Assembly (NCBI RefSeq): GCF_040207125.1
Contig: NZ_CP157940.1
Coordinates: 3,472,001-3,536,000 of the forward strand
DNA from: Lacrimispora sp. BS-2
GTDB lineage: Bacteria; Bacillota; Clostridia; Lachnospirales; Lachnospiraceae
DNA: 64,000 nucleotides
Reading direction: 5' to 3'
Shown here: positions 43,511 through 52,440 of the stretch, one piece after another
How the letters are laid out: each line of letters begins with the position of its first letter
Numbering within the stretch: the stretch's first letter is position 1
The notes under the pieces: model-generated
Seen by the model: only the letters and a program-made list of their open reading frames with translations
What the model was told of the DNA's origin: nothing
Database searches by the model: none
Translations under genes and position numbers: made by a program

Positions 43511-43657
43511 TATTAGTAATTCCATATTCAGGAAATTCACGAAAAGATGTAATATTACATAACTATCTAATATTATGCCAAATCTGACATTTATCCAAAA
43601 ATTCATGGGAATAAACACTTCACAGAAATATGACTTTAAAACCAAGGAGGAAATTGT

Positions 43658-45337
43658 ATGTTAAAAAAACTAAAAGTAGGGAACCGGCTGCTTGTTGCAT
43701 TTGTTATCGTTGTATTGTTTTCAGGGCTGGCCGGAACCATTGGGATCCTGCTCATTCGGGCCGTTAATAAGGAATATCATGCGGAGCTGGAGGATTATGG
43801 ATTTGCCCAAGGAGATATCGGAAGCCTGGGACAGGCGTTTCAAGCCCACCGTGCCACAGTGTTATACATAATCTATTCAGAAGATGCCGCTGAAACCGCC
43901 AGGCAGAAGGAAATCTTAACCAAACAGGTCGATTTGATAAATGAAAAGATGCAGTTGGTACAGGCAAGGATGAAGACAGACTCGGAAAAGGAACTTTACA
44001 GCCAGCTTTCAGAAAAGATGAAATCCTATGAAGATATCCGCAGCCATACCATCGAGCTTGCCTCAAAATCTTCCCAGGAGTCTATGGCTTTTTTCCGAAG
44101 CTATGCAGCTCCTCTGGCAGCGGAAATCGCCGATACCATTAATACCATACTGTCGGATAAATCAGCCGCCGGAGATATAAAATCTGCCCAGCTTTCCCGC
44201 CAGACCTCTGTATTCATTGCAATTATGGGCACCATTATCTTTATTTCCATTGGTACTTCCGTGATTATTGCAATCGCGATTACAAGGGGAATCACCCGTC
44301 CCATTGACGAACTGAAAATGGTTGCAGACCGGATGGCACAGGGCGATTTAAAATGCCAGCTGGAATACAGTTCAGAGGATGAACTTGGGCATCTTGCCGA
44401 CGGCATGAGGACCATGATGGGACGGCTATCCTACTACATGGATTACATCTCTGTCACCACAAGCCGTATGGCACAGGGAGATTTTGATATTCCCCATGAC
44501 CCGGAAGAATTTAAAGGAGAGTTCCGTTCCGTACAGCTCTCCATACAGAATCTCACAGACTCTTTAAATGATGTCATGGCGAAAATAACCCAGTCCTCAG
44601 ACCAGGTGGCCTCAGGAGCCGAACAGGTGGCAGACAGCGCCCAGGCCTTAAGCCAGGGTGCGACGGAGCAGGCCTCCTCTATTGAAGAGCTGGCTGCCAC
44701 CATCAATGATATTTCCAATAATATCAATCTTAATGCGGAAAATGCCAAAGAAACAAACCAGCAGGTGAACAATACTGCGACAGAATTAGAATACGGCAAG
44801 ACACAGATGCAGGATCTGACAAATGCCATGGAGGAGATCAGTAATGCATCCGCAGAAATAGGAAAGGTAATAAAGACCATAGAGGATATCGCCTTCCAGA
44901 CCAACATCCTGGCCCTTAACGCAGCCGTGGAAGCAGCAAGGGCAGGAGAGGCCGGAAAGGGCTTTGCAGTTGTGGCAGACGAAGTCCGTAACCTGGCCAA
45001 TAAAAGCCAGGAGGCTTCCAAAAACACTGCCACATTAATTGAACACACCCTGGCCTCCATTGATGCTGGAAATCACATTGCAAAGGAGACTGCAAAATCC
45101 ATGGACCGCATTGTCCAGTCCTCCAAAACAGCAGCAGACTTAACCTATCAGATATCCACCGCTTCTAAGGACCAGGCATATGCGGTTGCCCAGGTAACTC
45201 AGGGAATTGACCAGATAGCAAGCGTGATTCAGACCAATTCCGCCACCTCAGAGGAAAGCGCCGCCGCCAGCCAGGAGATGGCCGGACAGGCTCAGATGCT
45301 GAAGCTTTTAATGCAAAGGTTCCAATTGAAAATCTAA
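43658..45337 (+). CDS. Methyl-accepting chemotaxis protein
   Basis: Transmembrane chemoreceptor, 559 residues. An N-terminal helix (about 11-34), a four-helix-bundle sensor (about 35-185), a second helix (about 186-210), then a HAMP domain ([20 protein letters not shown]). The cytoplasmic signalling hairpin has the CheA/CheW-binding tip [20 protein letters not shown] followed by [16 protein letters not shown]. The C-terminal tail reads [20 protein letters not shown]; there is no CheR/CheB-tethering pentapeptide. Ligand unknown. AAGGAGG precedes the start. Monocistronic. Confidence 0.95.
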   Translation: MLKKLKVGNRLLVAFVIVVLFSGLAGTIGILLIRAVNKEYHAELEDYGFAQGDIGSLGQAFQAHRATVLYIIYSEDAAETARQKEILTKQVDLINEKMQLVQARMKTDSEKELYSQLSEKMKSYEDIRSHTIELASKSSQESMAFFRSYAAPLAAEIADTINTILSDKSAAGDIKSAQLSRQTSVFIAIMGTIIFISIGTSVIIAIAITRGITRPIDELKMVADRMAQGDLKCQLEYSSEDELGHLADGMRTMMGRLSYYMDYISVTTSRMAQGDFDIPHDPEEFKGEFRSVQLSIQNLTDSLNDVMAKITQSSDQVASGAEQVADSAQALSQGATEQASSIEELAATINDISNNINLNAENAKETNQQVNNTATELEYGKTQMQDLTNAMEEISNASAEIGKVIKTIEDIAFQTNILALNAAVEAARAGEAGKGFAVVADEVRNLANKSQEASKNTATLIEHTLASIDAGNHIAKETAKSMDRIVQSSKTAADLTYQISTASKDQAYAVAQVTQGIDQIASVIQTNSATSEESAAASQEMAGQAQMLKLLMQRFQLKI

Positions 45338-45341
45338 ACAA

Positions 45342-45384
45342 AAAAGGTGTCCAAAAGCCGAAATCTGACTTTTGGACACCTTTT
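45342..45384. terminator. Terminator between MCP gene and aroK
   Basis: AAAAGGTGTCCAAAAG (45342-45357) pairs perfectly with CTTTTGGACACCTTTT (45369-45384), 16 bp, flanked by A and T runs; works for both converging genes. Confidence 0.9.
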
Positions 45385-45424
45385 AAATTTTCCCAGGCAT
45401 GCAGGCCGTTTTAAAAACCGGCTG

Positions 45425-45952
45425 TTATGTGGTCAGGCCAAACCGTTCTTCCATAATGGCCCTAAGACTGTCTACCGTCTTTCCTGGATCAAGGCCGTTT
45501 TCATCAATGGTTATGTCCGCATATTTCTCATAATAAGGAACCCGCTCCTCATATAAGTCTCTTAAGGTCATACCATCCTTTAGCACGACTCCCCGGTCTA
45601 CCAGATTGCCCAGCCGTTCCTCTATGCTTTCATAGCTAAGCTTTAAATAAACCACTGTGCTGATCTCCTTTAATTGCTCCATTGCCTTTTTTCCATAGAT
45701 CACGCTTCCTCCCGGAGCAATGACGCTATGATGGACATTTAAACCGGCATTGATCCTGTTTTCCACAGCCAGGAAGCCCTCCTGGCCCTCCCTGGCGATA
45801 ATTTCCTTTAATAGGCAGCCTTCCTGCTCCTGGATCACAATGTCCACGTCCACAAAGGAATATCCAAGGCGTTTTGCCAGCAAAACGCCCACTGTGCTCT
45901 TACCGGAGGCCGGCATACCGATCAGCGTAATGTTATCAAGCTTACCCGTCAT
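45425..45952 (-). CDS. aroK: Shikimate kinase
   Basis: Phosphorylates shikimate in the chorismate pathway (EC 2.7.1.71). At 175 residues with Walker A GMPASGKST, the shikimate-binding FVDVD (DxD) near residue 35, a GGSV segment (PGGSVIYG, matching the GGG(A/S) motif region) and a lid DRG. It is close to the family length. Its start overlaps the stop of the flavin reductase gene by 4 nt, so the two are coupled. The PGGS in place of GGG at the substrate loop is a mild deviation. Confidence 0.85.
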   Translation of the reverse strand: MTGKLDNITLIGMPASGKSTVGVLLAKRLGYSFVDVDIVIQEQEGCLLKEIIAREGQEGFLAVENRINAGLNVHHSVIAPGGSVIYGKKAMEQLKEISTVVYLKLSYESIEERLGNLVDRGVVLKDGMTLRDLYEERVPYYEKYADITIDENGLDPGKTVDSLRAIMEERFGLTT

Positions 45953-46587
45953 TTGTTCTTCCTCCTGCCCGACGGCTTTTTTCCTGCCTTTTTCACAGAA
46001 TAGCCGAAACTTCCAAGCTTTTTCCCCAGTTCAAAGTATTCCCCATGGGAATAGGATATAAGTCCTGACTCATTAAGGTGGAACTTCCCTTTCTCATCCA
46101 TGTACCGGCTGTCAACGGTCACTCCCACCACCTCTGCTAAAAACAGGTCATGGCTTCCCAAGGGCTTGATCTCCACGACCTTGCAGGCTAAATTCACCGG
46201 ACTTTCCTCTATTCCAGGGGCTTTGATATGTTCCAGGGAACAGGGCGTCAGCCTCATTTCTGCAAATTTATCCACATCCCTGCCGGACTTCACCCCGCAG
46301 TAATCGGTGGCCCGTACCAGATCCTTTGTGGCCAGATTTACCACAAACTCTCTGGTTTCTTTTATAATTTTATAGGAATGCCGTTCCGGACGGATGGATA
46401 TGGACAGCATGGCCGGTGTGGAGCAGATGGTTCCTGCCCATGCCACGGTAATGATATTCGGTTTTTCCCCTTCCCGCTGACAGCTGACCATGACCGCTGG
46501 AACCGGGTAAAGCATGTTTCCCGGCTTCCAGGTAACCCTGCTGCTTTTTACGGACTTTTTATTTTCATTGGTTTCTTTCTTTTTCAT
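45949..46587 (-). CDS. Flavin reductase-like (FMN-binding split-barrel) protein
   Basis: FMN-binding split-barrel flavoprotein of about 212 residues. Family features: KPGNMLYPVPAVMVSCQ near the start, NIITVAWAGTICSTPAMLSISIRPERHSYKII, the EFVVNLATKDLV segment and DYCGVKSGRDVDKF; basic tail at the C-terminus. Start at ATG 46587 behind AGGAGG; a longer frame overlaps the neighbouring gene. Likely electron transfer or flavin reduction; the electron partner is unknown. Confidence 0.85.
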   Translation of the reverse strand: MKKKETNENKKSVKSSRVTWKPGNMLYPVPAVMVSCQREGEKPNIITVAWAGTICSTPAMLSISIRPERHSYKIIKETREFVVNLATKDLVRATDYCGVKSGRDVDKFAEMRLTPCSLEHIKAPGIEESPVNLACKVVEIKPLGSHDLFLAEVVGVTVDSRYMDEKGKFHLNESGLISYSHGEYFELGKKLGSFGYSVKKAGKKPSGRRKNK

Positions 46588-46601
46588 TGACCGGCAGCCT
46601 C

Positions 46602-48266
46602 CTATTCCTGAACCGCCAGCATAATGCCAGGAATCAGCTGTTTCTTTCTGGATACCACGCCGGGAAGACTTACAACATGGTCTTCCGCCGCCTCTTCCTC
46701 TGCGCGGAAAGCTCCTATAACCATCTGCTTTGCTCCCTGGCCCTCGCATAACAGCACAGTGGATTCCGTCAAAATGTTGGTAAGCATAAAGAACATCATG
46801 TCCACGCCATGCTCTTCTCTTGCCTTTTTCATGTAAGGCACCATCCGGTCCTTTAACTCATCTAACTCCTTGGCGTTTAAGGAACTGATCTGTCCGACTC
46901 CAAAAGTCACCTTCCCAACGGTAAATTTCTTGAAATCCTGATAAAAGATTTCTCCATCCGTCTTTCCCTTTAGGTTGCTTCCTGCCGCGAACATGGAAGA
47001 AGCATATTTTTCCATCTGGATCCCTGCGATATCCGCAAGGGCAAGAGCTGCCTTTCGATCCGATTCCGTACAGGTAGGGGAACGGAATAAAAGGGTATCG
47101 GAAATAATGGCACTGCACAGCAGGCCAGCAATCTTCGGTTTAACCTCCACATTGTTTTCCTGATACATCTGATAAACGATAGTAGCCGTACAGCCCACCG
47201 GCTGGTTGCGGAAAAATACCGGGGCAATGGTTTCTACGGTACCAAGCCTGTGATGATCGATGATCTCCAGGACTTCCGCACTTTCCATGCCTTCTACTGC
47301 CTGGGTTTTCTCATTATGGTCTACCAGAATCAGGCGCTTTCCTTTTGCACCCAGCAAATTCCTGCGGGAAATCATTCCCATGTATTTTCCGTCCTTATCA
47401 AGAATCGGAAAATCCCGGTGGCGCTTACTTGCCATAACTTCTTTTATTTCATCAATGTAATCGTCTTCTTCAAAGGAAATCAGCCCTTCCGTGGTCATGA
47501 AATAGCTGATGGGAATGCTCTGGTTTACCAGACGGGCTGCAGTATACGTGTCGTAAGGGGTGGTCATGACCGTACAGCCCCTTTCCTGAGCCAGCTTTTT
47601 GATGGTCATGGATACCGCCGCACCTTCGCAGACAATGATGCAGGCCGCTTCCATCTCAATAGCGCACAGCTGGGATTCATAGCGGTTCCCCAAGATCACA
47701 AGGTCACCCTTTGAAATGTAATATTCCATCATATCAGGATTTGCCGCCGCTATAAGGACTTTGCCATGATTGAAATATTTGCTTTTTCCGCCGATTGCCA
47801 TAGCCCCTTCCAGGGTTTCCACAATATTTTCATACGGAGTATTTGCCTTTGATAAAATGCTGCTGTCATAGACGTTCATATAGGACTTTGCAATGTCACC
47901 TACGGTGATCAGCCCTTCCAATATCCCATCCTCGGTTACAGTCGGAATGGTGACTACGTTGGCTTCCTGCATCAGATTCCAGGCTTTTTTCAAGGACAGG
48001 TTTTTCTTTACACCCTTTGTTTCACGAATTTCGATATCACGGACCTGCGTCTTTACATTCTCCACAAGCTCCGGTGCTTCCACTCCAAAGTAATGGAGCA
48101 CAAATTGTGTCTCCTCGTTGACGCGGCCCGCCCTGCCTGGCTGATATTGTTCTCCAGTCAGCACTCTTTTTAAATTTGCATAACAGATTGCAGAACAGAT
48201 GGAATCTGTATCCGGATTTTTATGGCCAATTACTATGGTCTTTCTGTTCTTATAATTTTCTCCCAT
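46602..48266 (-). CDS. ppaC: Manganese-dependent inorganic pyrophosphatase with CBS-DRTGG-CBS insert
   Basis: Family II pyrophosphatase (EC 3.6.1.1) regulated by adenine nucleotides, 554 residues. N-terminal DHH motifs IGHKNPDTDS, then an inserted regulatory module: CBS (VTIPTVTEDGILEGLITVGDIA), DRTGG domain, CBS (DFPILDKDGKYMGMISRRNL). The DHH domain resumes with LVDHNE and IIDHHRLG, SDTLLFRSPT, and a DHHA2 domain ending in the substrate-binding SRKKQ. This architecture is known in clostridia, where AMP/ADP inhibit and ATP or diadenosine polyphosphates activate. AAAGGAGG precedes the start. Confidence 0.95.
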   Translation of the reverse strand: MGENYKNRKTIVIGHKNPDTDSICSAICYANLKRVLTGEQYQPGRAGRVNEETQFVLHYFGVEAPELVENVKTQVRDIEIRETKGVKKNLSLKKAWNLMQEANVVTIPTVTEDGILEGLITVGDIAKSYMNVYDSSILSKANTPYENIVETLEGAMAIGGKSKYFNHGKVLIAAANPDMMEYYISKGDLVILGNRYESQLCAIEMEAACIIVCEGAAVSMTIKKLAQERGCTVMTTPYDTYTAARLVNQSIPISYFMTTEGLISFEEDDYIDEIKEVMASKRHRDFPILDKDGKYMGMISRRNLLGAKGKRLILVDHNEKTQAVEGMESAEVLEIIDHHRLGTVETIAPVFFRNQPVGCTATIVYQMYQENNVEVKPKIAGLLCSAIISDTLLFRSPTCTESDRKAALALADIAGIQMEKYASSMFAAGSNLKGKTDGEIFYQDFKKFTVGKVTFGVGQISSLNAKELDELKDRMVPYMKKAREEHGVDMMFFMLTNILTESTVLLCEGQGAKQMVIGAFRAEEEAAEDHVVSLPGVVSRKKQLIPGIMLAVQE

Positions 48267-48647
48267 ACTTTCCTCCTTTTTTCATAATGTGTTTACAGGC
48301 CGTTCATATTCCGTTCATATATGTTTTTTATACTAAATACATAGAAAATATATGAGTCAAATTGATTAAACCGTCAAATTGCACATAGATTTTTCATAAT
48401 TGCCCCGGTTGCCTGCCAACCGGGGTCTCCTCATTTTATGAGGCTTTTTCTTTGTGAAGTATTCCCATTATATCATAATTTAGTAAATTGTAAATAAGAG
48501 GAAAGCTGTTATGGCCATTGTGTAATCTAAAAAACAGGATACAAAAGAAAGAGGGAGGGAAGGATATTGTAAAAATATCTTTCCCTCCCTTTGTCAGATA
48601 TCATATAATTATTCCTATAAAAATCAAATGTCCGAAAGGAGAACGGC
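48267..48647. other. Structured intergenic region with tandem hairpins, possible small RNA
   Basis: No protein gene. It holds tandem direct repeats CCGTTCATAT (48300-48309, 48311-48320) and GTCAAATTG (48356-48364, 48373-48381). Three hairpins follow: CCCCGGTTG/CAACCGGGG (48403-48425); CCTCAT/ATGAGG (48429-48443) with a plus-strand CTTTTTC run, like an intrinsic terminator; and a long stem pairing about 48549-48568 with 48573-48592 (GGGAGGGAA with TTCCCTCCC). A plus-strand terminator here belongs to no visible gene, so a short RNA transcribed from about 48300 to 48450 is possible. Confidence 0.4.
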
Positions 48648-49337
48648 ATGGAATTTAAGTGTAATTGCTGCAGCAAACTATGCACCTCAAAAATCCCTCT
48701 TTTTGAACCCCTATCCTTAGAGGAGCAGAAAGAATTGATATCAAAGGCCCGGCATCTGGATTATAAAAGAGGAGAAACTGTTTTTCATGAGTATGACCCG
48801 GCAGATAAAATACTGATCATCCGTTACGGAAAAGCCAAAATCAGCCGCTATTCCCTGGAAGGAAAGGAATACGTTCTTGATATGCTGACAGAAGGCGATA
48901 TCTACGGAGAACAGAACATATTCGCTGGGAAAGCCTTTGAAGCAAATGCCATTGCCCTGGGAGAATGCGGAGTGTGTCTTATTTCCCTGACAGATATTCA
49001 GGAACTGATCTTAAAAAAACCTGAGATCGGAGTCAAAATACTAAACGTGGTGGGACAAAAGTTATCGGCTGCAAATGAACTAGTGCAGCTATTATCTGTA
49101 AACGATGCCAAGGCCCGGGTCGCCGGCTTTCTTTTATTCAGAAGCAGCCGGATCAAAGGTGAAACCATTGAATTGACCAGAGATGACATATCCGCTTATA
49201 TCAATGTCAGAAGAGAGACCATCAGCAGAAAGCTGGGCGAGCTTTCCAGGGAAGGCGCCATTGAGTTAGAAGGCAACCGTAAGATTCACGTCCGTAACAA
49301 AGATATTTTAAGAGATGTCTTTGAAAATGAATTTTGA
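48648..49337 (+). CDS. Crp/Fnr family regulator with N-terminal Cys cluster
   Basis: 229-residue transcription factor. N-terminal residues MEFKCNCCSKLC give Cys5, Cys7, Cys8 and Cys12, then a cyclic-nucleotide-binding-like beta barrel (KRGETVFHEYDPADKILIIRYGKAKI) and a C-terminal winged helix (LTRDDISAYINVRRETISRKLGELSREGAI). The Cys cluster at the extreme N-terminus is like that of FNR proteins carrying a [4Fe-4S] cluster. Directly downstream are a di-iron repair protein and a flavodiiron protein preceded by an FNR-type box, so it most likely senses O2 or NO and activates them. Cluster binding is inferred. Confidence 0.88.
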   Translation: MEFKCNCCSKLCTSKIPLFEPLSLEEQKELISKARHLDYKRGETVFHEYDPADKILIIRYGKAKISRYSLEGKEYVLDMLTEGDIYGEQNIFAGKAFEANAIALGECGVCLISLTDIQELILKKPEIGVKILNVVGQKLSAANELVQLLSVNDAKARVAGFLLFRSSRIKGETIELTRDDISAYINVRRETISRKLGELSREGAIELEGNRKIHVRNKDILRDVFENEF

Positions 49338-49356
49338 ATGAAAAAAATTAAAATAA

Positions 49357-49397
49357 TGATCTGAATCACATTTTTTATTCTCTTTTCCGGATATACT
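49357..49397 (+). promoter_or_regulatory. FNR-type box and -10 of the ric-fprA operon
   Basis: TGAT, four bases, ATCA (49357-49368) is the core of the TTGAT-N4-ATCAA operator. A TATACT -10 is at 49392-49397, and the box centre lies about 41.5 nt upstream of the expected transcription start, the position of class II Crp/Fnr activation. No good -35 is present, as expected for an activated promoter. Confidence 0.6.
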
Positions 49398-49454
49398 GGC
49401 CTTACAAACAAACATTTCTGAAAAACAGAGAATTCAGGAAAGAGGAGGAGAACT

Positions 49455-50156
49455 ATGATTACAGGTAAAATGAAAGTAACTGATGTGGTTAAGGCCTATC
49501 CGGAAGCAGTTGAGATCTTTAATGATTTTCACATTGATTATTGCTGCGGCGGAAAGGATGCCCTGGAAGAGGCCCTGCAAAAGCTGGGAATAGAGTCAAA
49601 AAGCTTTATCGAACTGCTGAATAAAAAGATTGTGAATAAACCTCATAAATCAAACAAAGGACAAGTGCTGGCTGTGGAACATCTGGCAGAGATGGATATC
49701 CCAGATTTAATTGATTATATTATAAATACACATCATTCAAAGGAAAGAATCCTGCTGGCAGAAATTGATGAACTGATCAATAAAGTCCTGCTGGCCCATT
49801 ATGAACACCATCAGGAGCAGCTTGTTCCCTTACACGGACTTTTTTCAGATTTGAAAAAAGAGCTTCAGGAACATTTTGCAAAGGAAGAAAAACTTATTTT
49901 CCCTTATATGAAAAAGAACTTTAACGGAAAGCAAGATGTAGAATATGTAAAGGAGCTGGAGGATGAACATGAAGCGGCAGGGAACCTGATAAAAGAAATC
50001 ACAGCCTGCACCAATGATTTTACTGCGCCAAAAGACGGCTGCGCTTCGTACCGCCTGGCCTTTCAGAAGCTGCATGAACTGGTTAAAGACGTGTATATTC
50101 ATATATTTACAGAAAATTCACTGCTGTTTCCAAAATATGAAGGAGGAAATGAATAA
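49455..50156 (+). CDS. ric: Iron-sulfur cluster repair di-iron protein (RIC/YtfE/ScdA family)
   Basis: Repairs iron-sulfur clusters damaged by NO or peroxide. 233 residues. The N-terminal ScdA/DUF542 domain has FNDFHIDYCCGGKDALEEA. The C-terminal hemerythrin-like four-helix bundle has spaced metal ligands: YIINTHHSKE, HYEHHQEQL, HFAKEEKLIFPYM, LEDEHEAAG and IHIFTENSLLFP. Ribosome site AGGAGGAG. It shares one nucleotide with the start of fprA (TAATG), so the two are translationally coupled. Confidence 0.93.
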   Translation: MITGKMKVTDVVKAYPEAVEIFNDFHIDYCCGGKDALEEALQKLGIESKSFIELLNKKIVNKPHKSNKGQVLAVEHLAEMDIPDLIDYIINTHHSKERILLAEIDELINKVLLAHYEHHQEQLVPLHGLFSDLKKELQEHFAKEEKLIFPYMKKNFNGKQDVEYVKELEDEHEAAGNLIKEITACTNDFTAPKDGCASYRLAFQKLHELVKDVYIHIFTENSLLFPKYEGGNE

Positions 50157-51343
50157 TGAACAAACTTGTGAAAAACAATGTTTACTGGGTAGGATTTATG
50201 GACTGGGAGCTGGAATCCTTCCATGGAGCGGATTACTCCATTAATCATGGCTCAAGCCAGAATGCTTATTTGATCAGGGAAGAAAAAACGGTCCTCATTG
50301 ACACGGTCTGGAAGCCTCATTCCACGGAATTTATAGATAACCTGGAAAAAGAGATTGATTTAAAGGAAATTGATTTCATTGTTGCAAACCACGGAGAAGT
50401 GGATCACAGTGGTTCTCTTCCCGCATTAATGGAGAAAATCCCCGGCACTCCTATTTACTGTACGGCTAACGGGGTGAAATCCCTTACCGGACAATATCAC
50501 CATCCGGAATGGAATTATCAGGTTGTGAAAACCGGGGATTCCGTTGATATTGGAAACGGCAAGAAGCTGGTCTTTGTGGAAATGAAAATGCTCCACTGGC
50601 CTGACAGCATGGCTACCTATCTGACAGGTGATAATATCCTTTTCTCCAATGACGCCTTTGGACAGCATTTCGCGGTTGAGGAATTATTTAATGACAAAGC
50701 CGACCAGTGCCGGCTTTGGGAAGAAGCCATCAAGTACTACGCCAATATCCTGACTCCATTTTCTCCTCTTGTAAAAAAGAAAATAGAGGAGATACAGGGG
50801 CTTAACCTGCCCATCGATATCATTGCAACCAGCCACGGCTCCATCTGGAGGGAGAATCCTTTGCAGATCGTGGAAAAATATTACGAATGGTCCCAGAACT
50901 ATCAGGAGGATCAGATCACCGTGGTTTATGATACCATGTGGGATGGGACAAAGCAGCTGGCTCATAAGATCAGTTCCGAAATCGCACGGATTTCACCGGA
51001 TACCAGAGTAAAGATTTTTAATATTTCCAAGATAAATAAGAATGATATTATGACAGAGGTATTTAAATCAAAGGCAATCGCTCTCGGCTCTCCAACCGTA
51101 GGAGGCAGCATTCTCTCTTCCGTGGGAGGATGGCTTGATTTCCTGAAGGAATTGAAATATAAAGGGAAAAAGGCTGCCGTGTTCGGATGCTATGGCTGGA
51201 GCGGAGAGGGAACAAAGGTCCTCCGGGAGCGGCTGACAGAGGCCGGGTTCTCTGTGGTGGAGCCTGAAGCCAAATGCCTTTGGAATCCGGAGGAAGAGGA
51301 CTTTAACAAGGCAGCGGAGATTGCCAGGGCCATTTGCCAGTAA
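50156..51343 (+). CDS. fprA: Flavodiiron protein (FprA)
   Basis: Soluble NO- and/or O2-reducing flavodiiron protein of 395 residues. N-terminal metallo-beta-lactamase domain with di-iron ligands VANHGEVDHSG (HxExDH), MLHWPDSM, FSNDAFGQH and ATSHGSIW; C-terminal flavodoxin domain from about residue 255 (VVYDTMWDGTKQLA, GSPTVGG, GCYGWSGEGT). No rubredoxin domain, so an external electron donor is needed. Together with ric and the Crp/Fnr regulator it forms a stress module. Confidence 0.95.
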   Translation: MNKLVKNNVYWVGFMDWELESFHGADYSINHGSSQNAYLIREEKTVLIDTVWKPHSTEFIDNLEKEIDLKEIDFIVANHGEVDHSGSLPALMEKIPGTPIYCTANGVKSLTGQYHHPEWNYQVVKTGDSVDIGNGKKLVFVEMKMLHWPDSMATYLTGDNILFSNDAFGQHFAVEELFNDKADQCRLWEEAIKYYANILTPFSPLVKKKIEEIQGLNLPIDIIATSHGSIWRENPLQIVEKYYEWSQNYQEDQITVVYDTMWDGTKQLAHKISSEIARISPDTRVKIFNISKINKNDIMTEVFKSKAIALGSPTVGGSILSSVGGWLDFLKELKYKGKKAAVFGCYGWSGEGTKVLRERLTEAGFSVVEPEAKCLWNPEEEDFNKAAEIARAICQ

Positions 51344-51369
51344 AATTGTATTCATAGACCTATAAAAAG

Positions 51370-51391
51370 GGCGGATTCCTAAGAATCCGCC
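51370..51391 (-). terminator. Terminator of the ROK kinase gene
   Basis: GGCGGATTC (51370-51378) pairs with GAATCCGCC (51383-51391); on the minus strand CTTTTTA follows. It may also stop fprA transcription from the other side. Confidence 0.8.
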
Positions 51392-51398
51392 TTAATAC

Positions 51399-52343
51399 TT
51401 AATTAAGGATCAGCCTTGCTGCTCCATAAATTCCCGCATCATTTCCAAGCTTCGCCAGGACAATGCCGCTCTTATTTTGAGAAATAGGAGTGTACTTATC
51501 AAAATGCTTAGAGATTAAATCAATTAGGAACGCGCCAGCCTTTGAAACGCCTCCCCCGATGACAAAGACTTCCGGATCTGTTACCATGGAAATCTGAGCC
51601 AGGGCAAGGCCCAGGTAATGGCCTACAACCTCCATGACCTCACAGGCCAATGCATCCCCTTCCTTGGCGGCATCCAGCACATCCTTTGCCGTTACGCTGT
51701 CACCAAAGGTCCTGAGAACAGAGGGAGTATCAACTACAGCCATTTTTCTTCTGGCTTCTCTTGCAATGCCCGTTGCGCTGGCGATCTGTTCCACGCAGCC
51801 CACGCCTCCGCAATTACAGCTTTCTGTTTCATCGTCACGGATATGGATGTGTCCGATCTCTCCGGCCAGGCCATGCTTTCCGGCGACAATCTTCTGGTCA
51901 ATAATAACGCCGCCGCCTACGCCGGTGCCAAGAGTGACCATAACGATATCGTCGTAGCCTTTTCCGCCTCCCTGCCACATCTCGCCAAGAGCCGCTACAT
52001 TGGCATCATTGCCGCTTTTTACCGGAATGCCGTGAAGCAACTCGCTCAGCTCTTTTTCCGGATACATATCGCGCCAGCCTAAGTTCACGCAGACCTCCAC
52101 ATATCCGCTGGGCATGATAGGTCCCGGAACTCCCATGCCTGCTCCTTTTACCGCTTCCAGAGGAATACCAAGCTCTTTCAGGGTTTTCAGTATGGAAGCT
52201 GCGGTATCTTCAAGGATGTATTTTCCGCCCTCTTCCTGTCTGGTGGGAACCTCCCACTTATGGATGAGCTCTCCGGTCACTTCAAATATTCCGATTTTTA
52301 CAGATGTACCGCCAATATCAACGCCAACACATTTCATTTCCAT
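51399..52343 (-). CDS. glcK: ROK family glucokinase
   Basis: ATP-dependent sugar kinase, most likely glucose (EC 2.7.1.2). 314 residues with phosphate-binding GVDIGGTSVKIGIFE, GAGMGVPGPI, the catalytic SGNDANVAALGE, a TLGTGVGGGVIID loop and the ROK zinc motif GHIHIRDDETESCNCGGVGCVEQ (His and three Cys). The zinc motif and EIGH-like glutamate fit glucokinases rather than repressors; there is no helix-turn-helix. It lies downstream of transketolase with a repeat element between. Confidence 0.92.
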   Translation of the reverse strand: MEMKCVGVDIGGTSVKIGIFEVTGELIHKWEVPTRQEEGGKYILEDTAASILKTLKELGIPLEAVKGAGMGVPGPIMPSGYVEVCVNLGWRDMYPEKELSELLHGIPVKSGNDANVAALGEMWQGGGKGYDDIVMVTLGTGVGGGVIIDQKIVAGKHGLAGEIGHIHIRDDETESCNCGGVGCVEQIASATGIAREARRKMAVVDTPSVLRTFGDSVTAKDVLDAAKEGDALACEVMEVVGHYLGLALAQISMVTDPEVFVIGGGVSKAGAFLIDLISKHFDKYTPISQNKSGIVLAKLGNDAGIYGAARLILN

Positions 52344-52376
52344 TTTGAATACACTCCTTTTACCTGTCGTACTATA

Positions 52377-52440
52377 AGTCCGCAGTGCCGCTCACAAAAT
52401 TTCTCCTGTCCTGTTCCGCACTGCTCGTTTCTTTCGTTAA
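52377..52440. repeat. Short palindromic intergenic repeat, copy 2
   Basis: Begins AGTCCGCAGTGC and ends with TGTCCTGTTCCGCACTGCTC then a TTTCTTTCGTTAA-like tail, matching the two ends of the long element at 26109-26256 (the tail matches at about 28 of 34 positions). GCAGTGC (52382-52388) and GCACTGC (52418-52424) are its inverted ends. The inner hairpins of copy 1 are absent. It fills nearly the whole gap between transketolase and the kinase gene, and its last bases form the transketolase stop codon. Confidence 0.6.

Noticed and set aside
43409..43645. A 78-codon minus-strand frame upstream of the chemoreceptor gene
   Set aside because: It overlaps the well-formed promoter of the chemoreceptor gene and has no Shine-Dalgarno site; composition is AT-driven.
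44443..45060. A 205-codon frame antisense to the chemoreceptor gene
   Set aside because: Low-complexity Ser/Ala/Val translation that mirrors the heptad-rich MCP signalling domain; no start signals.
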